Below, one piece after another: positions 43,012-49,931 of a stretch of 51,881 bases of DNA. Both the position numbers and the translations under genes were made by a program. Numbering within the stretch: the stretch's first letter is position 1; each line of letters begins with the position of its first letter. This stretch comes from Streptomyces sp. CBMA123 (GTDB lineage: Bacteria > Actinomycetota > Actinomycetes > Streptomycetales > Streptomycetaceae), in contig NZ_MECK01000290.1 in NCBI RefSeq assembly GCF_014596465.1, forward strand, positions 1 to 51,881. The letters are read 5' to 3'. The notes under the pieces were generated by a model that had not been told where the DNA came from, made no database searches, and saw only the letters and a list, made by a program, of their open reading frames with translations.

Positions 43012-43477
43012 GGGAGTGGGTTCTCCTGGTGTTGACGTGGGTGAGCGGCCCTGCCGTCCGCGTGGGGTTGCGGGGCGGGCCGTTCAAGGGACACGCCAGC
43101 CGTAGGAGAGAGGGGTCCTGCTCGGCTGCCGAGTACTCAGCTGTCCATTCTGCCATACCGGCGCGAAGGGTCTTCACCCGGCCGTCGCGGCCGGCACCCG
43201 CCGATGCCCGGCGGACAGGGCCACGCCCGGCAGACAGCGCCCGGCGAACGGCACCCGGCGGAGCGCCTCGCGAACGGCATCCAGCGGACAGCGCCCGGCA
43301 GACAGCGCCCGGCGAACGGCGCCAGGACAGGCGCCGCGGGTGGACGGCTCAGGGCTCGACCGGGAGCCCCCGCTCCCGGTCAGCCCACAGACTCACCGAT
43401 GTCACCGATGTCACCGTCGCCGATCACCCCGGCCGCGCCGACTGCCCGCACAGTCGCCGACCGGTCCCGGCTCCGGG
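43012..43477. promoter_or_regulatory. rpsP upstream region with direct repeats; no gene seen
   Basis: A 466-nt spacer. The first 180 nt hold the rpsP leader: minus-strand CAGAAT near 43147-43152 is a candidate -10, and CTCGG-CTG-CCGAG lies near 43118-43133. Beyond about 43200 lies a Gly/Arg-like GC-rich repetitive stretch with a duplicated 29-bp element. Translations are low-complexity Ala/Arg/Pro and not convincing. Confidence 0.4.
43224..43320. repeat. 29-bp direct repeat pair
   Basis: Identical 29-bp copies at 43224-43252 and 43292-43320, separated by 39 nt, containing CCCGGCAGACAGCGCCCGGC. Partial copies (CGAACGGCATCCAGCGGACA) lie between. Located in the intergenic segment between the SprT-like gene and rpsP. 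Confidence 0.8.
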
Positions 43478-44056
43478 TTATGCGATCTTGAACGGTTGCT
43501 GGCACGCACCGCAGACGATGGACGCCTGGGCGAGCACCGACGGCACCACCCGGACGTTGCGACCGCAGCCGCAGACCGCCTTGACCCGGACGCCGCCCCC
43601 GGAGGAGCCGTGCCGGGCGGCCGGGCCGCGGAAGGCGCGGTTGGTGCCGTCGCCGGCCACCGCTTCCTGGTGCGCACCGAGGGCGCGGTCCAGGCGCTCG
43701 ATGGTCTCGGCGTACCGCTCCTGCGTCTCCTTGAGCATGGTCACCTGGGAGAAGCCGCTACTGGCGTGCGGTTCGACCGGGTGCGCCAGGCCCAGCTCGG
43801 AGGCGAGCATCAGGAAGCGCCGGTTGTGGTAGCGGCCGGCGCGCGAGGTGTCCCGGATGTCCCGGGCCGCGGCCAGACCGTGGGCAGCCTCGTGGAGGAG
43901 CCGCTCGAAACCGAGCCGCGTGCCACAGGCCGAGGAGGACTCGCCGATCAGCGCCTCGGGAGAGGCCAGATCGGGAAGGTCCTGGTGGTAGGCCTGGATG
44001 TCACTCCAGGCGGCGGCCAGTTCGGCCGCGAGGACGAGGGGCTGTGTCGTGCTCAC
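43478..44056 (-). CDS. SprT-like zinc metallopeptidase-fold protein
   Basis: A 192-residue protein. LASPEALIGESSSACGTRLGF leads to LLHEAAHGLAAARDI, an HExxH zinc motif (HEAAH, near residue 56), with a downstream helix TSRAGRYHNRRFLMLASELG supplying a likely third ligand. The C-terminus has a zinc ribbon with four Cys (CGCGRNVRV and CGACQQPF). This matches SprT-like proteins common in actinomycetes, often near mobile DNA. In eukaryotes SprT-family SPRTN degrades DNA-protein crosslinks. GTG 44056 has no Shine-Dalgarno and may be leaderless. An upstream operator-like pair (44108-44128) lies 52-72 nt away. Separate transcription from rpsP. Confidence 0.7.
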   Translation of the reverse strand: MSTTQPLVLAAELAAAWSDIQAYHQDLPDLASPEALIGESSSACGTRLGFERLLHEAAHGLAAARDIRDTSRAGRYHNRRFLMLASELGLAHPVEPHASSGFSQVTMLKETQERYAETIERLDRALGAHQEAVAGDGTNRAFRGPAARHGSSGGGVRVKAVCGCGRNVRVVPSVLAQASIVCGACQQPFKIA

Positions 44057-44107
44057 GCTAGACCAACGATGCAGAGTTGGCCGATGTTCCGCATGTTCCC
44101 GTTCTCC

Positions 44108-44128
44108 GGGAATTCCCAGGGAACTCCC
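44108..44128. promoter_or_regulatory. tandem palindrome pair upstream of the SprT-like gene
   Basis: GGGAATTCCC (44108-44117, perfect 10-bp palindrome) and GGGAACTCCC (44119-44128, one mismatch) are spaced 11 bp centre to centre, one helical turn. They lie 52-72 nt before GTG 44056. GGAACAT repeats lie closer to the gene (44087-44098). The pattern suggests a binding site for a dimeric regulator. Confidence 0.45.
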
Positions 44129-44261
44129 AGGAATGCGCGACTGCGCGCGAATTGCGCGTTCCGGATCTGACGCAAGACCAACCCCCTGCCGGTTTCGGCC
44201 CGTCGCAACGTCGGCGGGCCTCGTGAATTCCACCCAGGAGGCGGGCTGTCGCCCCCAGGAC

Positions 44262-44307
44262 GTACGGCCCGTGGACCCGCCGAAGTTGACAGGGCCACGG
44301 GCCGTAC
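44262..44307. terminator. strong inverted repeat between proS and the SprT-like gene
   Basis: GTACGGCCCGTGG (44262-44274) pairs perfectly with CCACGGGCCGTAC (44295-44307), 20-nt loop. It lies 218 nt past the proS stop and upstream of the SprT-like gene. Likely a terminator for proS read-through, or a regulatory cruciform. Confidence 0.55.
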
Positions 44308-44455
44308 ACCGTACCGCTATTCCGTTAATACCGGCAGTTGACCGGCCAGTAGGGATGTAGCCCACTCGGGCTCCTCCGGCAGAGTTACCGGATTCTTACC
44401 CATCCGCATTCCGGGCAAATGTCGCCGGTAACGGTCATTAGCTGCCGACGGCCGT

Positions 44456-44537
44456 CATCAGTACGGGCATCAGTATGCGCGACAGTACGCGTAGCAGTGC
44501 GTGCCGGTCCGCACATCAGTACGGTCAGTACGCGCGC
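44456..44537. repeat. 12-bp tandem repeats spanning the proS stop codon
   Basis: Units of CATCAGTACGGG pattern at 44456, 44468, 44480 and 44492, contiguous and imperfect, then further CAGTACG copies at 44514 and 44526. The proS stop (TGA on minus strand, 44525-44527) is in the unit TCAGTACG, so the same string, stop included, recurs into the spacer. Confidence 0.8.
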
Positions 44538-45937
44538 GAGACGATCGCGATATTGCCGTCCTGGTCGTCCGTCTGCGGCACCGAGCCGTCGGCCGCGATG
44601 ATGCAGCGCACCGTGACGCCCTGCTCGGACAGCTTGGCCTCGCCCTCCGGACCGAGGTCGGCCCAGGAGATCCGGCCCCAGCCGGTCGCGGCGGCCTCGA
44701 CGGCCTCGTCGAGGGTCTTGACGTCGACGGTGCGGGCCTCGCGGCGCTCGCGGGACTGGCGCAGCAGCAGCGCCTGGTCCTCCTCCAGGATGCCCGGCAG
44801 CAGGGCGGCCAGGGCGTCGATGGAGACCGGCTCCTTGCCGCCGGGGATGCGGCGGGCCAGCATCGCGGTGCCGTTCTCCAGGTCGCGCGGACCGACCTCG
44901 ATGCGCAGCGGAACGCCCTTGAGCTCCCAGTCGACGGCGCGGCGGCCGAACGGGGTGTCGGTGCGGTCGTCGACCACGATCCGGATGCCGGCGGCCTCCA
45001 GCTGGGCGCCGATCTCGCGGACCTTGGCGATGACCGCGTCGTCGCCCTTGATGGCCAGCACCACGGCCTGGACGGCGGCCAGGCGCGGGGGCACCCGCAG
45101 GCCGTTGTCGTCGCCGTGGGACATGATCAGGCCGCCGACCATACGGGTCGAGACGCCCCAGGAGGTCTGCCAGACGTACTCGCGCTCGGCGCCCTGCAGC
45201 TGGTAGGTGGTGTTGAACGCCTTGGCGAAGTTCTGGCCCAGCTCGTGGCTGGTGCCCAGCTGCAGCGCCTTGCCGTCGCCCATCATGCCCTCGAGGGTGA
45301 GGGTGTTGATGGCGCCGGCGAAGCGCTCCTTGGCGGTCTTGCGGCCGAGCACGACGTCGATGCCGAGCACGTTGGTCATGAAGTCGCCGTAGACCTGGGT
45401 GTGGATCATCGACGCGTACGCACGGGCGTCCTCGTAGGTGGCGTGGGCGGTGTGGCCCTCCTGCCAGAGGAACTCGGTGGTGCGCAGGAAGACGCGCGGG
45501 CGGAGCTCCCAACGGACCACGTTGGCCCACTGGTTGATCAGCAGGGGCAGGTCCCGGTGGCTCTGCACCCACTTGGAGAAGTACTCGTTGATGATGGTCT
45601 CGGAGGTGGGCCGGACGACGACCGGCTCCTCCAGCTGCTTGCCGCCGCCGTGGGTGACCACCGCGAGTTCGGGCGCGAAGCCCTCGACGTGCTCGGCTTC
45701 CTTGGTCAGGTACGACTGCGGGATGAACATCGGGAAGTAGGCGTTCTGCGCGCCCGCCTTCTTGATGCGCGCGTCCATCTCCTGCTGCATCCGCTCCCAC
45801 AGGCCGTAGCCGTACGGTCGGATGACCATGGTGCCGCGCACCGGACCGTTGTCGGCCAGCTCGGCCTTGTTGATGAGGTCCTGGTACCAGCGCGGGAAGT
45901 CTTCCGCCTGAGGGGTGAGAACGGGTGCCTTAGCCAT
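44525..45937 (-). CDS. proS: prolyl-tRNA synthetase (archaeal/eukaryal type)
   Basis: A 470-residue class II tRNA synthetase charging tRNA-Pro. Motif-1 region VIRPYGYGLWERMQQEMD, motif-2 VVRPTSETIINEYFSKWVQ and RTTEFLWQEGHTAHATYEDA, motif-3 GTSHELGQNFAKAF, and the anticodon-binding domain with RPPRLAAVQAVVLAIKG. Lacks the about 180-residue bacterial insertion domain and ends IAIVSRAY, the terminal Tyr typical of the archaeal/eukaryal ProS type. ATG 45937 has no Shine-Dalgarno and TACCAT lies 7 nt upstream, suggesting a leaderless transcript. Confidence 0.96.
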   Translation of the reverse strand: MAKAPVLTPQAEDFPRWYQDLINKAELADNGPVRGTMVIRPYGYGLWERMQQEMDARIKKAGAQNAYFPMFIPQSYLTKEAEHVEGFAPELAVVTHGGGKQLEEPVVVRPTSETIINEYFSKWVQSHRDLPLLINQWANVVRWELRPRVFLRTTEFLWQEGHTAHATYEDARAYASMIHTQVYGDFMTNVLGIDVVLGRKTAKERFAGAINTLTLEGMMGDGKALQLGTSHELGQNFAKAFNTTYQLQGAEREYVWQTSWGVSTRMVGGLIMSHGDDNGLRVPPRLAAVQAVVLAIKGDDAVIAKVREIGAQLEAAGIRIVVDDRTDTPFGRRAVDWELKGVPLRIEVGPRDLENGTAMLARRIPGGKEPVSIDALAALLPGILEEDQALLLRQSRERREARTVDVKTLDEAVEAAATGWGRISWADLGPEGEAKLSEQGVTVRCIIAADGSVPQTDDQDGNIAIVSRAY

Positions 45938-45944
45938 GGGCGGA

Positions 45945-45950
45945 ATGGTA
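45945..45950 (-). promoter_or_regulatory. candidate leaderless promoter of proS
   Basis: Minus-strand TACCAT, 7 nt before the ATG at 45937. A -35 box is unclear. The rest of the 232-nt divergent spacer to the methyltransferase gene shows no other gene. Confidence 0.4.
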
Positions 45951-46169
45951 CGGGGATCGGCCCCCTCACTTCGAATCGCCATCACACCCGCGGCAGGGGG
46001 AGGACACCCGCAGCCGTGGGACGCCGCCCGCAGGGGGGCGCACGACCGCGACACGCGCGCACCACCCTGCACCCCTCTGGACGCCGGGCCCGACCCGCTG
46101 TTCGCTGGAGTGGGGCGGGACTTTGGGGGAGCCATAGCAGCACACCGAAGGACCGGATGGGAGGCCGCG

Positions 46170-46994
46170 ATGGCTTCAGCTCGGACGACCGGCACAACCG
46201 CACGACCGACGGGCGCACGACCGCACCACCCGCAGCAGGGGGCCGCCGGGCCCGCGCGGGCGCGCGACTGGGCGGAGATCCAGGAACGCATGCTGGTACC
46301 GCTCTACGAGGCGGTGTACGACCGTCTGGAGGTCGGCCCGGCGAGCAGCGTGCTGGGACTGGGCTGCCGGTCCGGACTGGCCCTGCTGCTCGCCGCCGGG
46401 CGGGGCGCCCAGGTCGCCGGGCAGGAGCCGCGGGACGAGCTGCGCGAACTGGCCCGGGACCGCCGGCTGCGGGTGTGCGCGGGGGCCCGGCCGGCCGCCG
46501 CTGTCCCCCGCTCGGCCCATTCGCTGGTAACGGTCTTCGACCAGCTGCCCGGCGCCGCCGAGCCCGGCCGGGTGGTCGCCGAGGCCGCCCGGCTGACCCT
46601 CCCGGGCGGGCACGTGGTGCTGGCCGCCTGGGGGCCGCCGGAGCGCTGCGAGAGCGCCCCGGTGCTGGACGTGGCCCGCCGGATGGCTGGGCGGACCACC
46701 GCGCGCGACCCGTTCGAACTGAGCGCGCCGGGTGCGCTGGAGGATCTGCTCGTCCCGGGCGGCCTGCGCCCGGCCGGCAGCGGCCGGGTGAGCTGCCCGT
46801 TCGCCTACCCGGACCTCGACAGCGCGGTGCGCGGGCTGCTCTCCACCGGGCTGTTCGAGGCGGCCGAGGAGTTCTCCGGCGGCGCGCTGGTGGCCAAGGA
46901 GCTGGAGGAGGTGCTGCAGCCGTACCTGCGCCCGGACGGCTCGGTCCGGATGGAGAACCTCTTCCGCTACCTGGTCGCCGAGCGGCCCCGCTGA
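46170..46994 (+). CDS. SAM-dependent methyltransferase-like protein with altered motif I
   Basis: A 274-residue class I methyltransferase-fold protein. A Thr/Pro-rich N-terminus (about 33) precedes DWAEIQERMLVPLYEAVYD. Motif I reads VLGLGCRSGLALLLAAGRG (near 60-79): the last invariant Gly of GxGxG is Arg. The following acidic residue for the ribose is a possible Glu in QEPRDEL. Motif LTLPGGHVVLAAWGPPE is like the post-I region. It may be inactive or use an altered SAM pocket, substrate unknown. ATG 46170 with GGAGG 6 nt upstream. Its stop codon lies in the first of three 32-bp repeats. Confidence 0.7.
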   Translation: MASARTTGTTARPTGARPHHPQQGAAGPARARDWAEIQERMLVPLYEAVYDRLEVGPASSVLGLGCRSGLALLLAAGRGAQVAGQEPRDELRELARDRRLRVCAGARPAAAVPRSAHSLVTVFDQLPGAAEPGRVVAEAARLTLPGGHVVLAAWGPPERCESAPVLDVARRMAGRTTARDPFELSAPGALEDLLVPGGLRPAGSGRVSCPFAYPDLDSAVRGLLSTGLFEAAEEFSGGALVAKELEEVLQPYLRPDGSVRMENLFRYLVAERPR

Positions 46995-47075
46995 GCCGCG
47001 ACGGGAACCCCGAGCGGCCCCGCTGATCCACGACGGGAACCCCGAGCGGCCCCGCTGATCCACGACGGGAACCCC
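46980..47075. repeat. three 32-bp tandem repeats spanning the methyltransferase stop codon
   Basis: Copies at 46980-47011, 47012-47043 and 47044-47075, each GAGCGGCCCCGCTGA plus a 17-nt remainder. Copies 2 and 3 are identical. Copy 1 differs at two sites. Each contains the gene end ERPR-TGA, so the stop codon (46992-46994) is present three times. Confidence 0.92.
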
Positions 47076-47105
47076 GCGCGGGACGGCTCCGCCGGCACAC
47101 CGAAA

Positions 47106-47140
47106 CCGGGGGCGCCCGCCATCACGGCGAGCGCCCCCGG
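47106..47140. terminator. bidirectional terminator between the methyltransferase gene and ftsH
   Basis: CCGGGGGCGC (47106-47115) pairs perfectly with GCGCCCCCGG (47131-47140) around a 15-nt loop, 8 nt before the ftsH stop codon. Convergent genes share it. Confidence 0.75.
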
Positions 47141-47148
47141 CTACCGGT

Positions 47149-49071
47149 TCACGCCTCCTCGTCGGAGGTCTTCCGCGGCACCCCCGCCGCCCGGTAGGCC
47201 GCCTCCTCGTCCAGCGTCTCCGCCTCCAGCAGTGCCGCCGCCAGCGCGTCCAGCCGGGGCCGCTGCTCGGTCAGGATGCGCACCGCGTCCTCGTAGCACT
47301 CGGCGACGATCCGCCGGGCCTCCTCGTCCACCGCGTCCAGCGTGGTGGGCGCCGCCGAGAGCCCGTACGCGCCCTGCGCGTCCGCGGGCACGGCGGTGAG
47401 CCGTCCGACCCGCTCGCTCATCCCCCAGCGCCCGGCCATCCCGCGGGCGATGTTGGTGACCTGCTCCAGGTCGCTCTCCGCGCCGGTGGTGATCACTCCG
47501 TAGACCACCTGCTCGGCCGCCATCCCGCCGAGCGCGCCGATGATCCGGCCGCGCAGGTAGGGCTCGGTGTACGAGTAGCGGTCGTTCTCCGGGGTGGAGA
47601 GGGTGACGCCGAGGGCCCGGCCGCGCGGCACGATGGTGATCTTGCGGACCGGGTCCGCGCCCGGCTGGAGCATGCCCAGCAGCGCGTGCCCGCTCTCGTG
47701 GTACGCCGTCCGCTCGCGCTCCTCCTGCGGCATCACCAGCGGCCGTACGGCGCCCAGTTGGACCTTCTCCAGGGCGTCCGAGAGGTCCCGCTCGTTGACC
47801 GCGTCCTGCTCCCGCTTGACGGCCAGCAGGGCGGCCTCGTTGACCAGGTTGGCGAGTTCGGCGCCGGTCATCCCGGGGGTGACCTTGGCCAGTTGGGTGA
47901 GGTCGGTGTCGCCGGCCAGCGGGACGGTCCGGGTGTGGATGCGCAGGATCGCCGCGCGCCCCTCCCGGTCCGGCGGGCTGACGGTGATCCGGCGGTCGAA
48001 GCGGCCGGGGCGCAGCAGCGCCGGGTCGAGCACGTCGGCCCGGTTGGTCGCGGCGATCACGATGACGCCCTCGGAGCCGGTGAAGCCGTCCATCTCGGTG
48101 AGGATCTGGTTGAGCGTCTGCTCGCGCTCGTCGTGCCCGCCCATGCCGCCGCCGGCGCCGCGCTGGCGGCCGATGGTGTCGATCTCGTCGATGAAGATGA
48201 TCGCCGGGGCGACCTTGCGGGCCTCGGCGAAGAGTTCGCGGACCCGGCTGGCGCCGACGCCGACGATCATCTCGATGAACTCGGAGGCGGAGGCGGAGAA
48301 GAACGGCACGTCGGCCTCGCCCGCCACGGCCCGGGCCAGCAGGGTCTTGCCCGTCCCGGGCGGGCCGCTGAGCAGTACCCCGCGCGGCATCTTGGCGCCG
48401 AGCCTGCGGTAGCGCTCGGGGTTCTTCAAGTAGTCGACCACTTCGGTGAGTTCGGCCTCGACCTCGTCGATGCCGGCCACGTCGGCGAAGGTGGTGCGCT
48501 TGCCCTGGTCGGCGGTGACCGGCTTGGGCGGGGCCTTGCGGCCGAGCGGCCCGCCGCCGAGTCCGCCGGCCATCCGGCGGGCGAGCAGCACCCAGATGAA
48601 GATCAGCAGCAGCATCGGGGCGAGCGAGAGCAGCAGGTTGGTGAGGAAGCTGCGCTGCTGGACCGGCGAGGTGGCGGTGACCTCGACGCCCTGCTGCTGC
48701 AGGGTGGCCCACAGGTTGTCGCCCGCGAAGGAGGGGCGCTGGGTGTCGAACTCCGTGTAGTCGCCCTTGCCGCCGTCGGGTTTGGGCTGGGCGCTCTTGA
48801 GGGTGCCCTCGATCGCGTCGCCCTTGGAGTAGATCTTGGTGATGTTGCCCTTGTTCAGCTGGTTGTTGAACTCGGTGTAGGAGATCGTGGTGGCGCCCTC
48901 GTTGCCGAAGAACGACAGCAGCAGGTCGGAGATCAGGAACACCACGAGTGCGGTGAGGACGAGGCCCGCCCAGCCGCCGGGCATCCGGCGGCGGGGCGGC
49001 GACGGGGGCGGGGCGCCCTCGGACCGCCAGGGCTGGTCGGGGGTCTGGCGCGGCGGCACGGGTTCGGTCAC
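47149..49071 (-). CDS. ftsH: ATP-dependent zinc metalloprotease FtsH
   Basis: A 640-residue membrane protease. Two TM segments (about 34-54 [20 protein letters not shown], about 143-160 [17 protein letters not shown]) flank an extracytoplasmic domain. The AAA+ module has Walker A GPPGTGKT near 237, Walker [13 protein letters not shown], and second-region homology [13 protein letters not shown]. The zinc site HESGH is near 455 and a third ligand Asp near 533. Degrades misfolded membrane proteins and regulators. GTG 49071 starts [10 protein letters not shown]. No Shine-Dalgarno; a promoter 7 nt upstream suggests a leaderless transcript. Actinomycetes often have a second ftsH elsewhere. Confidence 0.95.
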   Translation of the reverse strand: MTEPVPPRQTPDQPWRSEGAPPPSPPRRRMPGGWAGLVLTALVVFLISDLLLSFFGNEGATTISYTEFNNQLNKGNITKIYSKGDAIEGTLKSAQPKPDGGKGDYTEFDTQRPSFAGDNLWATLQQQGVEVTATSPVQQRSFLTNLLLSLAPMLLLIFIWVLLARRMAGGLGGGPLGRKAPPKPVTADQGKRTTFADVAGIDEVEAELTEVVDYLKNPERYRRLGAKMPRGVLLSGPPGTGKTLLARAVAGEADVPFFSASASEFIEMIVGVGASRVRELFAEARKVAPAIIFIDEIDTIGRQRGAGGGMGGHDEREQTLNQILTEMDGFTGSEGVIVIAATNRADVLDPALLRPGRFDRRITVSPPDREGRAAILRIHTRTVPLAGDTDLTQLAKVTPGMTGAELANLVNEAALLAVKREQDAVNERDLSDALEKVQLGAVRPLVMPQEERERTAYHESGHALLGMLQPGADPVRKITIVPRGRALGVTLSTPENDRYSYTEPYLRGRIIGALGGMAAEQVVYGVITTGAESDLEQVTNIARGMAGRWGMSERVGRLTAVPADAQGAYGLSAAPTTLDAVDEEARRIVAECYEDAVRILTEQRPRLDALAAALLEAETLDEEAAYRAAGVPRKTSDEEA

Positions 49072-49078
49072 CCACCGG

Positions 49079-49108
49079 ACAATACGGACGGGCGCTCGGA
49101 CGGGCCAA
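49079..49108 (-). promoter_or_regulatory. candidate leaderless promoter of ftsH
   Basis: TTGGCC (49103-49108), 18-nt spacer, then TATTGT (49079-49084) on the minus strand, 7 nt before the GTG at 49071. Fits a start on or next to the codon. Confidence 0.45.
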
Positions 49109-49152
49109 CCGCAACGCCGCGCCCGACCGGCCGTACGGCCGCGCCCAGGCCC

Positions 49153-49229
49153 CGCAACCAGGCCCGCGACCAGACCCCCCGAGCGGGCCCGCGACCAAGT
49201 CCCCGACCAGGCCTCCGACCAGCGGTGAT
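49153..49229. repeat. degenerate 12-bp repeats upstream of ftsH
   Basis: About six degenerate units of the pattern GCGACCAGGCCC between 49153 and 49229, including GCAACCAGGCCC, GCGACCAGACCC, GCGACCAAGTCC and CCGACCAGGCCT. Located in the 174-nt spacer between the GNAT gene and ftsH, above its promoter. Non-coding. Confidence 0.6.
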
Positions 49230-49245
49230 GACGTCCCGTCGGAAG

Positions 49246-49770
49246 CTACCCGGCGGAGCCCGGCCACTCCTCCGCGGTCAGCGCGAACCGCTCGTGGTCG
49301 CGCCAGTCCCCCTGCAGGAACAGCATCCGCGGGGTGAAGCCCTCGTGCCGGAAGCCCAGCCGCTTGGCCAGCGCGATCGAGCGCCCGTTCTCCGGCTGCA
49401 CGTTGATCTCCAGCCGGTGCAGGCCCAGTCCGTCGGCCGACTGCGGGGCGAAGCAGCGGTCCAGGACCAGCCGCAGGCCCTCGGTCATCCGCCCGGTGCC
49501 GGCGAACGGCAGGTACGAGTCGTAACCCAGCGAGGCGTTGCAGAACCGGCCCATCACGATGTTGGCGACGTTCACCTTGCCGACCAGCCCGCCGGTGTCC
49601 CGGTCGACGACCAGGAACGTGCGCAGGCCCGCCCCCTGGCGCCCCAGCAGTTCCGGCAGGCCGTCCGGCTCGACCGGGTTCCACCGCCCGATGTGCTCGG
49701 CGGACCGTCGGACCGCCTCCGCGTACGCAACCTCGTCCTCGGCCCTCGGGGCCCTGATCGTCACTCGCAT
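49246..49770 (-). CDS. GNAT-family N-acetyltransferase (RimJ/RimL-like)
   Basis: A 174-residue acetyltransferase. Order: [18 protein letters not shown] (N-terminal strand-helix), [22 protein letters not shown], the acetyl-CoA pyrophosphate loop region [22 protein letters not shown] and the C-terminal [22 protein letters not shown]. Typical of RimJ/RimL-type enzymes that acetylate protein N-termini or small molecules. Substrate unknown. ATG 49770 has no Shine-Dalgarno. GTG 49785 ([10 protein letters not shown]) is an alternative. Confidence 0.85.
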   Translation of the reverse strand: MRVTIRAPRAEDEVAYAEAVRRSAEHIGRWNPVEPDGLPELLGRQGAGLRTFLVVDRDTGGLVGKVNVANIVMGRFCNASLGYDSYLPFAGTGRMTEGLRLVLDRCFAPQSADGLGLHRLEINVQPENGRSIALAKRLGFRHEGFTPRMLFLQGDWRDHERFALTAEEWPGSAG

Positions 49771-49874
49771 GCCGACATCATCGGACACGGCGGCGGCACG
49801 CCGTCCTCGAACACGGCAAGGCACCCGGGTACCGCCCCGGGCCCGGCCACGCGAACGGCCACGGACACGCGAAC

Positions 49875-49908
49875 GGCCCGCCGCCCGGAGTGCACCGGAC
49901 GGCGGGCC
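49875..49908 (-). terminator. terminator of ffh
   Basis: GGCCCGCCG (49875-49883) pairs with CGGCGGGCC (49900-49908), with an inner CCGG/CCGG pairing across a mismatch. It begins 23 nt past the ffh stop codon. A direct repeat CACGCGAACGGCC occurs at 49848 and 49866. Confidence 0.7.
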
Positions 49909-49931
49909 GAACAGGACGGCCGGGCCGAGGC

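Noticed and set aside
43224..43320. The 29-bp repeats as a possible CRISPR array
   Set aside because: Only two full copies, GC-rich, with a single 39-nt gap containing partial copies of the same unit, and no cas genes nearby.
46980..47075. The 32-bp repeats as an attachment or CRISPR-like element
   Set aside because: They abut with no spacers and start inside the coding sequence. No integrase or cas gene is visible.
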